Under the pieces are notes generated by a model. That model was not told where the DNA came from and did not search any database. It was given only the letters and a program-made list of their open reading frames with translations. From positions 19,641,085 to 19,705,084 of the forward strand of contig OX463786.1 in assembly GCA_949825025.1 (NCBI GenBank): a stretch of 64,000 nt of DNA, in the 5' to 3' direction. This stretch comes from Siphlonurus alternatus. Taxonomy: Eukaryota; Arthropoda; Insecta; Ephemeroptera; Siphlonuridae. The position numbers and the translations under genes are program-made. Below, one piece after another: positions 28,801 to 36,879 of the stretch; within the stretch, counting starts at the first letter, position 1, and every line of letters starts with the position of its first letter.

Positions 28801-31702
28801 TTATTATTATGTCAATTTAAAACTTTGATACCATAGAAATTCTCAGGTCCTTGAAAAAGCTTAAATAAATTGTTTTATGCCAGCAATGACTATTACCAAT
28901 ACTACCATACCATTTTTTTTTTTAATACTGCCCCTCACTCTCAAAATTCAGTTCTTGTAAACCAAAACCTTTTTTAATATCAAATTTTTATCCTTTTATC
29001 AAAGAATACGGAGCTGGGGTAATTTTCTGAAATTAAATTTCAATGATTTTATATATAACAGCAATAACAAAATAGCAATAACAAAATCAGAGCAGCATAA
29101 CTTTCCATGCATTAATTTTTATTTGTGATTTGATGCTCCTCTGTCGTTGGGCTCACCAGAGCAGGTGACAGCCTCCTTGTTACGCCCAGAGTCCAGCAGT
29201 TTGAGCAGCACCAACAGGTGAATGTAGGCGTCTACCTCCGGCATGAGCGGGGACGCAGAGCTGCGGGAACTGCGCATGCGAGGCGTGCTGCCCCCTTCTC
29301 CTCCCTCCGTACCCTGGACGAAACATCAATGGTTAATTTATTATTTTTGACCCCAACTGAAAACACTAATAGAAATACCAGTGACTTAAGATTTGGAATT
29401 TGAGGTTCCTGGAACAAGAGCTGGCGTTACTTAGAATTTTCTGGCTTCCAAATTGGGGCTGTCATGTCTTTTCACTCAATTTACCTAGTTGTGAATGAGG
29501 GAACCATGGAAATCTCAGTCAGGATATAACACATTGAGACAGCCCAAACACTACCCGTGTTTTACTACAGCTTCAACAGATGTAGAGTGTAATTTTTAGA
29601 GGTACCGGTACAGAAAAGAAGTGCACCTAATTTGCAACCAAACAAATCTTTAGTATGTAGTCAGTCATTTTATTTACCATAAGTTTCAAGATGAATCATT
29701 GAAAAACAAGAGAAAACAGAATCTTATCTATTTTTAGTTATTAGGCTATCTCTCAAAATGCAGTGGTTGATTAGTTCAATGTTAGTTAGTCTTGAGTGTA
29801 AATACAGTATACTGTAGAGTAAAAACTCCGTTATTATGCAACTTGTTGTTACATAAAACTCGATTTTGAGTATGTAAAGGAGATTGCGGTCTTACCAAAA
29901 ATAATTAGCATTGCGTGGTATAGGAAAAAAATTTGATGTAAGGTAATATTCAATACCTGGGTCTCTTAACTTTACTTAATAATAAGTTTTTACTGCATAT
30001 ACATCAACACTGGTGCCATCTATGTTTTCATGACATTGGTTTAACACCAGTGTCATCTATTGGTGAAGAATGTTCTCAGGACCAATATAAGGATCAAGTT
30101 GAGACTTGGGGTACTCACATCTTCTACGAAGGTGAGAAGAGCATCTCTTTCCTGAGCTGAATGCGTGTAGAATCCACACACAACTTTCCGCAGCACGTTT
30201 CCGTTGAGTTTGCGGCGAGTGTTTGGTAGAGCTCTCAGCACACGCAGCACGAAACGTTGTTCTTTGTTGTGCACAGCCTTCTCAATCTGCCGGGCATGCT
30301 CACGGATATCTGCAATGTAAACAACCAGTTACAATGGACAACATACATGAAAAAAATTTATTGCAGAAATGAATAGAGGGTACCAAATTATGCTACTGTA
30401 CTCTGAATTTTCTCAGATTTTTTTGAGACCCGGAACTATTTTTAAATAATTATTGAAAGTCCTAAGATTTCAGTTGGCACCCCTGCAGCCTTAATAATAA
30501 GGATAAAGACTGAACTCCTATTGACGCCTCCAGGGGGCGTGGCCGCACTTTCAATTATTATTTAAAAATAGTTCTGGGTCTCAAAAAAATCTGAAAAAAT
30601 GCAGAGTAGCATAATTTGCTACCCTCTATTCATTTCTGCAATAAAATTTTTTCATACATGTATGTTGTCCATACTTGCAAGTAAACTTCTATCGTACATT
30701 AATGATCTCATAACAGGGGGCGAGACTGCAAGCTAGGATTTGAGGCAAATAAAAGACCTGGCTACCTGCTGATTTTTTCTAACGTATAACATGAACTTTT
30801 CAACGTTAAACTTCATGTTACGAGTGAGAGGTGGGGGAAGGAGATTTTTTTTTTGATGAGCGAAGTAGAGAAGCTAGCGTTAGCCTTTCATATGCTATAG
30901 TTCAGTGTCTCATAAGCATTATGTATTTAATAGTGTAGTAAAATAATTTACATTGTTTCTTCTGAAATACATTTTAAAATAAAATGAACTGATAACAATC
31001 TGATACAATTTATATTTGCTTGTTTTGCTCATCTGCTTTATTTTCCTGCTTTTTCTGTGGGCAGCGTCACCTGAAAGCAAAAGCTAGACCCGAGTCTGCT
31101 TTTCTTGCTCTGCTTAATATGTGAATGGGCCTTTGCTTTACTGTAATGAAAGTGTATTATCTGTAGTGACTTTAGAAACCAAGAATGTTATTAGTCAAGA
31201 ACTCAAGGAACGACTGTTATGTTACATTATACAGTAGATATGGTATAACAGATCTTAGTTTACCTCTAGACAGTTCAGTAGACTAGACGGCGCCAGCTAT
31301 ATCAGCCAATGAAAAGGCGGCCAGCAGTCATTCTAGCCTTTTCATTGGCTGATATCCGGCGCCATTTAGTCTATACTGGACTGTCTAGAGGTAAACTAAG
31401 ATCTGTTATACTGTATGTAGGGTATGTACATACAGTATGTACGTACTAAAGCAGGCATGTAAAATTGACAAGATTAGCCAAGACTTTTTAATATTGTGGT
31501 TAAAAAATAACTATAAATAGTATACATCTAGCAAATAGATATTTCATAATCACAATTTAAAAGCGTCATATCAATACATATCATATTTACCTTCAATGCT
31601 CTGAAGATCTACGTCTTTCTTTGGCTCAACAGTGCTCTCTGTTTCAGTAGCAGACGGACTGTCCACACTTTTCATCTCCACATCTTGAACTGCGGTCACC
31701 AT
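15908..31702 (-). CDS. PSMD3: 26S proteasome non-ATPase regulatory subunit 3 (PSMD3/Rpn3), complete, 10 coding exons
   Basis: Lid subunit of the 19S regulatory particle of the 26S proteasome, which recognises and unfolds ubiquitinated proteins. Coding exons, 5' to 3': 31591-31702, 30119-30309, 29157-29313, 28444-28564, 27557-27668, 26956-27138, 26102-26216, 25328-25551, 23969-24175, 15908-15985. All junctions are GT-AG, phases agree, and the sum is 1,500 nt (499 residues plus stop; human PSMD3 is about 534). Family landmarks: QDVEMK near the N-terminus, [14 protein letters not shown] (about 170), [12 protein letters not shown] (about 195), [12 protein letters not shown] (about 280), then the PCI-domain half with [24 protein letters not shown] and [18 protein letters not shown], ending [18 protein letters not shown] plus an acidic tail. 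Start: the only in-frame ATG ahead of QDVEMK. A pyrimidine-rich stretch ending in AG two bases before the ATG allows a 5'UTR intron. ATTAAA at 15839-15844 is a possible poly(A) signal. No disabling change seen. Confidence 0.97.
16405..16545 (+). mobile_element. Partial copy of the Thr-like tRNA SINE (B box to central domain)
   Basis: Contains ATTTCGATCCCAGG (B-box region), GAGGTGATTGATGGCATTAT and GGTTTCCATGGTTTCCTCAG in SINE order. Lies in the last PSMD3 intron. Confidence 0.65.
17795..17935 (-). mobile_element. Partial copy of the Thr-like tRNA SINE
   Basis: Reverse-oriented blocks CATCAATCACCTCCCGGATG, TGACTGAGGGAACTTGGAAA and GTCCCTTCCAAATT correspond to the body, central domain and 3' part of 61119-61470. 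Confidence 0.65.
18405..18477 (-). tRNA. tRNA-Lys (anticodon UUU), inside the last PSMD3 intron
   Basis: A 73-nt cloverleaf read on the minus strand. It has acceptor GCCCGGA/TCGGGC, a D arm with A box, anticodon loop CTTTTAA (anticodon TTT), T arm GGTTCGAACCC (B box) and discriminator G. No intron. A run of five T on the transcribed strand (+ 18396-18400) follows as a Pol III terminator. It is identical to the copy at 20327-20399 and has the same orientation as the host gene. Confidence 0.97.
18866..19065 (-). mobile_element. Degraded copy of the 5S-derived SINE
   Basis: Shares with 4130-4385, in the same order, AACTATGGAAACCTT, TCAATGGACCAAA, a GGAGAAACGCAATTTTT word and a decayed 5S-like head near 19030-19060. 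Lies in the last PSMD3 intron. Confidence 0.6.
19391..19717. mobile_element. Family B-like fold-back element (copy 2)
   Basis: Ends ATAATGGAGTATCGA/TCGATACTCCATTAT. Internal TTGCAGAAATGGATAGAGGG is mirrored by CTATCCATTTCTGCAA. The centre is GTGACATCATGAGAC/CCTCGTGACGTCAC. Related to family B internally, with different tips. Confidence 0.85.
19741..19818. repeat. (AAAT)n simple repeat
   Basis: Imperfect then perfect AAAT units next to the fold-back at 19391-19717. Confidence 0.9.
20327..20399 (-). tRNA. tRNA-Lys (anticodon UUU), second identical copy
   Basis: Same 73-nt sequence as the copy 1.9 kb away, with intact A and B boxes and anticodon TTT. A T-rich Pol III terminator follows on the minus strand (+ about 20316-20322). 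Flanking sequences of the two copies differ, so the tRNA and not a larger block is what is shared. Confidence 0.97.
23128..23204 (+). mobile_element. 3' fragment of the tRNA-Glu-derived SINE
   Basis: AGACTGGGTATTAGGAGCCC through CAAGTTCCGCCATTGGTAAC matches the 3' end of 42788-43103 almost exactly, in opposite orientation. Lies in the last PSMD3 intron. Confidence 0.8.
23557..23613. repeat. 19-bp tandem repeat, three copies
   Basis: TGCCTGCTTACAGGATAAC three times without change. Confidence 0.95.
24699..24843. repeat. 145-bp imperfect palindrome in PSMD3 intron 8
   Basis: TACAGTAAACTTTCGATTTT at the left pairs with AAAATTGAAAGTTTACTGTA at the right. The interior repeats TTTCGATTTTGTGAA. Confidence 0.75.
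24946..25286. mobile_element. Family B fold-back element (copy 3), 41 nt from a PSMD3 splice donor
   Basis: Internal GAATAGAGGGTACCAAATTA and its mirror, with ends ATGGACAA/TTGTCCAT. It lies in intron 8, with 41 nt between it and exon 8 (25328-25551). Confidence 0.85.
26690..26948. mobile_element. Family B element, degraded (copy 5), next to PSMD3 exon 6
   Basis: Retains TTGTACCCTCTTTTCATTTT, TATCCTTTTATTAAGAAGTG and ACTTTCAATAATTTTTTAAA. It begins about 7 nt inside intron 6, almost touching the GTGAGT donor of exon 6. Confidence 0.6.
27999..28237. repeat. Fold-back sequence in PSMD3 intron 4
   Basis: GATAGTTCGAGCTTTTAGCT pairs with GGCTAAAAGCTCGAATTATC. Outer words GACAGGATAGGAACACATAT and GTATGTGTTCTTATCCTATC also pair. 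The loop is AT-rich. Confidence 0.8.
29490..29530 (-). repeat. Fragment of the SINE central domain in PSMD3 intron 2
   Basis: AATGAGGGAACCATGGAAAT followed by CTCAGTCAGGA, reverse-oriented, matches the conserved block of the SINEs. Confidence 0.45.
30334..30672. mobile_element. Family B fold-back element (copy 4), 24 nt from the PSMD3 exon 2 acceptor
   Basis: Ends ATGGACAACATACATG/CATGTATGTTGTCCAT; the inverted interior is nearly identical to copy 1 (9596-9928) but with the centre in the opposite orientation. Only 24 nt separate it from exon 2 (30119-30309), so its end lies at or near the branch-point region. Confidence 0.88.
31244..31410. repeat. 167-bp palindrome in PSMD3 intron 1
   Basis: TATAACAGATCTTAGTTTAC pairs with GTAAACTAAGATCTGTTATA, and AGCCAATGAAAAGGC with GCCTTTTCATTGGCT. 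GC-richer than its surroundings; probably a MITE. Confidence 0.85.
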
Positions 31703-31719
31703 AGCTACGAAATAAATAA

Positions 31720-31728
31720 ACAGGAAGT
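31720..31728 (+). promoter_or_regulatory. Possible ETS-type GGAA site just upstream of the PSMD3 start codon
   Basis: ACAGGAAGT lies 18 bp upstream of the PSMD3 ATG and matches the ETS-family core. GGAA sites are common at housekeeping promoters. The same stretch read on the minus strand is pyrimidine-rich and could instead be the tract of a 5'UTR-intron acceptor. Weak call. Confidence 0.25.
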
Positions 31729-32539
31729 TAGAAGCATAATTATGTCATAAATTAAACTACTATTTATCAGTTAAACAACACTTTTAGTATATAAAATGTT
31801 AATGAAAAGTAAATTTCCACCGAATGTCACAAAAATGATGGGACCAAAAAAATACATTTTTACTCGAAAAGTTAATGATTACGGTTCAAAAAAAGGGAGT
31901 TTAAACCTGGAATAGGATGCATTTTACGTAAATATTGTGTTATTTTACCTGCAATTTGTGATTTATCAGTGATTTTTCACAAAATTACACCTAAAATTAA
32001 ACGAACGGCTGTGTCACGCTCAGGAATCAACAAATATCAATGCGCATTTCGCACGTCATTTTACAGTTCTTTAGTTGAGCAAAAAAATTGTTAAAATTGT
32101 AAATTTGTCATTTTAGCAATGCGCAAAAGAATAAAATGACACAAATATTATTACTGCGCATAAATAAAAACAGAATGTATTTGAATATTAAGAACAAAAC
32201 CAAATCGAACAAATATGCAAATATTCGAATGAATCGAATGACTCACTCGATCACTCGATTCAAATAAAACGACGTAGAAGTTATATAATTATGTATAACT
32301 TGTATAAAACGTTCAACAGAGTTGTGGGGGCCTGGGTGCGAGGCTAGCGCATTGCACTAGTAATTCATTAATACCTAATTAATGAGTTATTGTTCGGCGT
32401 TCTAGTGCATTGAATGTTGTTGTTCAATGCATAATGCATCGATTTTACACTATTATAACACTTAGAAGTTTAAATTGACGTAGAAAACTGAAGTATAAAA
32501 AATGTCATCAATACAAGTATTTTCGTTAATTAAAGTCAA

Positions 32540-33910
32540 ATTTTTACCTCGAAGGACACCAGATTGGTAAATATTACAAAACGGAACTGATAGAAGGGCA
32601 AATAAAATATACTATGCCGAAATTTCATAACGTCCGGACTCGAAATTAAGGGGTGGCAATTTTTTAAAAATGACGCTTCAGGTGTCACGCAAATTTAATT
32701 ATTCAATAAAAAAGCATCAAAAACCAATACAATGACGTCCAAAACTTTACCATATCATAAAAAACGATGTTATTAGTAATTAGAATCAGTTTACTTTCTC
32801 TAATTCATATAATTTTAATTTATATAAAGAAAAACAATTTTAGTACATGCTCCGCAATTCTGGGATAATTACCTAATTTTGGCAATGAAGGACACCGAGT
32901 TGCAAATTAATTTTTTGGTAATAAATGCAAGTAATACTCAGGATGCGGTCACCCAATTATGTTAACGTTCAGATAATTAGGGAATTAATTAAAATTCTAA
33001 TAGCGTCATAACAGGCCAAGCGCGCTGCATAGCGCGTTTGGTATATTAACGATAAAAAGTCAAGAAGGACAAGGACTGCGTGTCTCAAAATCAATTTGAT
33101 AATTATTTAGGTATAATAAAATAATTATTTATTGTGTTTGACCCCAAATTTAATTTTTTTAGCCCAAAAAGTAATTTTTTTAAATTTTTTGCCCAATTAA
33201 GGAAAAATTTTCATACGAAGGACACGGGTTCTGCGGTTGATTTTCACAATATATTATGCATCTGATATGTATGTAAATTGTGCCCAAGTTTTATTACGTT
33301 CTGACAAATAGGAAACCAGCGGCTACCGAAACCGTGTTGCATTGACGTCACTTGTGCTGCACGGATAATTTTGGTCAATATTTTTTTTCAGACAGTTAGG
33401 ACAAAGTATTCTCGTAGAAAAAAATTCCACCCATGCTCCATAAACCCGATGTTAGGATTTATTATATTTTTTCAAGTAAATTTAACGTTACACATATAAT
33501 TTGGGCTAAAATGTAACTGATGTTATATTCTGCGTGTCTATAGGTTTTGCTACATATGGACAAATATAGGCTAGAAGGACAACGAGTCTGCAATTTAAAT
33601 TATTTTCTTTGTATAGACATTTTATCGGCCCTAATTGTTTGTCTCAGTTGCACGCGTTCAAAGTAATAGGAACCACGTACTTAATTAATTACATCACGCG
33701 GCTACAAAGGGTTGCGCAATCTAAAAAGCCGTGGCATTACGTGAAGGACACGGAGATCCGCTTCAAAATTTTACGTGACATTAACTATGAGTTTATACAT
33801 AATTTTTTGTCATTTTTGCCAAGGGTTGGGACAAATTCAACTAGGAAATTTGGGCTAAAACACACAAAAAAATTTTTTTTTGTAAAATGTCAGTAGAAAG
33901 ACAATAAGTA
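32540..33910. repeat. Degenerate repeats (~150-180 bp period) carrying a GAAGGACACG-like motif
   Basis: A motif close to GAAGGACACGGAGTCTGC followed by AT-rich sequence recurs near 32552, 32887, 33069, 33215, 33574 and 33740, with weaker traces between. A second element, TGCCCAA or its complement TTGGGC near an AACGTTC-like word, recurs between them. Spacing is near multiples of 150-180 bp, suggesting an old decayed tandem array. It is also present, inverted, in the right arm. No coding function seen. Confidence 0.5.
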
Positions 33911-34304
33911 GGACATTGTAATTTATTTTTTACATTTCCTTCATTATCAGGTTAAACCCCCTCCACCGTTTTAAACGTACAGACAAACCCAAGTCAATTA
34001 CCGATTTAATTAGTAAATTAATCCCAATTTTACAAAAATGGTTTATTATGTATCTGATAGATGGCGCTCCAGTCGCGAAAAATTATTTTCACCGCTTTAT
34101 TTAAAGTACCTATTTTTCAAAAAACTCACATTTATGCATTAAATGCAATGATTCAGCTCTTCTAATTAGTAACAAGATAACGTACTAAGTTATTAAGTTC
34201 ACTTTGAAAACTTGATCTCATTTGTAAAGTGACCCATTTAAGAAAAATCGTAGAAATTAACTCTCTGAAGTACAATGCATAAGCCTATACATGGTAAAAT
34301 ACTT

Positions 34305-35634
34305 AGATTTAGATTTAACGCTCTGCGGCAAATGTGGCTAAACCACGGTGGCTCGCAATATAGTGCTCAACGCACTCTTAAATCCCCCGTAACTCCCCGC
34401 CCCCACCACCTCGGACGGCAGGGAGTTCCACTCCCTCACTGTTCGGTTTATGAAGGAATACTTTCCCACATCGCTTCCACTACCCATGAACTCCAGCTTC
34501 CACTGATGATCCCCCCTCCCAATATATCTACCTTTCCTAGTTCTATCGCTAAACTCGCTCCAACCTGCCATCTCCCTATTAACTTTAAACAAATTTCCTA
34601 ATCGGTTGTACCTTCTCCTTTCCTCGAGTGGCTCCCACTCCAAAGTCTGAATCATTTTCGACACGCTTTCATAATCTTTCCACACCTTTTTGTCATCTGC
34701 AACTAATCTCCATTTTCTCATTCTACCCATAACTCTTCTAGCAGCTCTCCGCTGAACCTTTTCCAACTCCTTCTTTCCAATCTGCCTATATGGGTCCCAC
34801 ACACTACATGCATACTCCAGTATTGGTCTCACTAAAGTCTTATAGGCCTTGTCTCTGACAAATACAGTCGCCCCCTTCAGATTTCTCATAACAAACTCCA
34901 AATTTCTCCTCCCCTTTGACGTTACATACCTAATATGTTCATTCCAATTCAGCTCTCTCTGAAGAACCACCCCAAGGTATTTATATTTATCGTCCTCCCT
35001 AAGTACCTCGCCTCTCATTAGGTATACTGCATCTTCTTTTACTCTTTTCCTACTAAAATTAACTACCGAACATTTACCAACATTAAGACTCATACCATTT
35101 TTGTCCACCCACCTACCTACAGTGTCTAGATCTTCCTGCAGCTTCCTCTTATCTTCCTCATTTACTATTTTCCTATACAATACACTATCATCAGCAAACA
35201 GCCTCATTAAAGAATCTACTCCCTCCGGCAAATCTTCAATAAAAATCAAAAACAAGATTGGTCCGAGGACGCTCCCCTGCGGAACTCCTGAGGTCACCCT
35301 AATCTCATCCGAAAAAGTTGATCCAATCTTCACTCTTTGGACCCTATCCCTTAAGAAATCCTGTATCAAGTCAACCAAACATTCATCAAGCATACACTTT
35401 CTCCTTAATTTATCTATCACGATACTGTGCGGAACCTTATCAAAAGCCTTCTCAAAGTCCAGAAACACCGCATGCATTTCCCCTTTGCTGTCTAAGCAAT
35501 CTGCTAGTTGCTGCACAAAACCCAACAACTGGGTATCACAAGAATAATGTTTTCTAAATCCGTGTTGCCTTTTGCTAAAGAACTTTTGGTTCTCTAGCTC
35601 TCTCATCATAAACCGAACAATTACTTTTTCCATA
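34305..35634 (-). mobile_element. 5'-truncated non-LTR retrotransposon (CR1/Jockey-like)
   Basis: The insertion is visible because the right arm has the empty site (near 47927-47931). The filled site has ACTT on both sides (34301-34304 and 35635-35638). Read on the minus strand, the element begins inside the reverse transcriptase coding region (5' truncation) and ends in a short tail of repeated TAAATC units. Truncation plus a short repeat tail suits CR1/L2/Jockey-type LINEs. The intact ORF and single-arm presence suggest recent insertion. Confidence 0.93.
34338..35633 (-). CDS. Reverse transcriptase of a non-LTR retrotransposon, N-terminally truncated but otherwise open
   Basis: An open frame of 431 residues covers most of the RT domain. 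Motifs in order: HGFRKHYSC (about 25), FLDFEKAFDKVPH (about 60, first catalytic Asp), SGVPQGSVLGPILFL (about 115), LFADDSVLY (about 145, catalytic FADD), then YKYLGV and a C-terminal NRTVREWNSLPSEVV typical of CR1/L2/Jockey-like elements. It would copy element RNA at a nicked target. The first Met lies at the truncation point and is probably not a true start. The upstream RT segment and endonuclease domain are missing, so this copy cannot be autonomous. Confidence 0.95.
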   Translation of the reverse strand: MEKVIVRFMMRELENQKFFSKRQHGFRKHYSCDTQLLGFVQQLADCLDSKGEMHAVFLDFEKAFDKVPHSIVIDKLRRKCMLDECLVDLIQDFLRDRVQRVKIGSTFSDEIRVTSGVPQGSVLGPILFLIFIEDLPEGVDSLMRLFADDSVLYRKIVNEEDKRKLQEDLDTVGRWVDKNGMSLNVGKCSVVNFSRKRVKEDAVYLMRGEVLREDDKYKYLGVVLQRELNWNEHIRYVTSKGRRNLEFVMRNLKGATVFVRDKAYKTLVRPILEYACSVWDPYRQIGKKELEKVQRRAARRVMGRMRKWRLVADDKKVWKDYESVSKMIQTLEWEPLEERRRYNRLGNLFKVNREMAGWSEFSDRTRKGRYIGRGDHQWKLEFMGSGSDVGKYSFINRTVREWNSLPSEVVGAGSYGGFKSALSTILRATVV

Positions 35635-35967
35635 ACTTGGCCTTACTTCTTTAATTTTCTAATTTTCTAAGCCTGCTATTTCATTTTTGTTATCTAATAT
35701 GTGAAGAATAGTTAAAAAAGTACAAAATGAAATACACTTCAAAACTCTGGTCTAGGAATTACTAAAAGGAGATCATTGCGCGTTTCTGTCTTGAAGAACT
35801 TTCTGCAAGATACAGTCCAGGTTGAAATGATTCGTTTCAAAATTTTGAAACTAATTTATTACTAAAGCAATGACCAAGAATGTTACATCAAACGATTTCT
35901 TATTAAATTCTGTGTGTAATATTTGAGAAGCATATTTGTTGACACTTCGTCTGTAAAAAGATATTAC

Positions 35968-36016
35968 CGAAAATGTTCATCTCGCGATCGAAAGGAATTA
36001 ATTTATTAGTCGCCAT
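35968..36016 (-). other. Candidate first coding exon (MATNKLIPFDREMNIFG), repeated in the other arm
   Basis: ATG in an acceptable context (GAAAAATGGCG) opens 16 codons plus one base, followed by a GTAATA donor. The equivalent in the right arm is 47550-47598 (+) and looks unchanged. No downstream exon was found in either arm and I do not recognise the peptide. It could be a real first exon, a remnant, or chance. Confidence 0.2.
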
Positions 36017-36879
36017 TTTTCCTGACACAGCTGGTTGTTGGACGCGAATGAGCCTAGCCTGTTTTTTTTTGAAAATGTAGGTGTTTATCTGCACTTCTAC
36101 GGACAGGAATGTTACAATATCATAAAATATGGAACTTGTAACGTTTGAGTAAATAATCTTTATAAGAATTGTAATGTTTTTCGTCTAAAAGTGAGCTAGC
36201 GAAGTTCATATGGTATGCTACTGTAAGTACTGTACCGCTGTGTGACAAGGTAAAGTTTACTTAATTAACTTAATTATTATTTATTTATTTTTATTTATTT
36301 TGTTATAATTAATCAAATAAAAATACAAGGTCAAACTACTCAAACATCATCCTCCCTCCTTCATTGATTTTTCTTGTACTGTGTGCATATATTTATACCT
36401 TTGTATTAAATGTGACTGCTTTATAATTTGAACATCCTATTAGCTCTAATAACCCAATAACTATGCATACGTACTGTATGCATAGCATACCGGTATATAT
36501 GCATATATATATATATAATATATATATATATACATACATACATACATACATAAAATATAATGAATATATTTTATATGGATACTGTACTGTATATGCATAC
36601 TACCTTCAATGCATCAAAATTAAGTGGGATTGTTTTAGAAAACTAAGATTGCAGAGATATTTATAAAATTAGTGTATTTCTCTAGCTATATTTCTCATAC
36701 ATTAAAAAATATATATTTTATACAATTTACTCCATGGTTTTTGTTACTGCGTGTATATTGTTTGTTTACTTTCTGTTTATTATTTGTTTCTTATGTTCAA
36801 CAATTTGACACTGTGTAAAAGTTTACATTTAAATAAGGAAGCTACGTTACTGATGTCACCCGGCCTGATTGTGCCGCAG

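Noticed and set aside
33609..33896. 95-codon frame in the left arm
   Set aside because: Lies in the decayed repeat array, its composition follows local AT content, and no homology is recognised.
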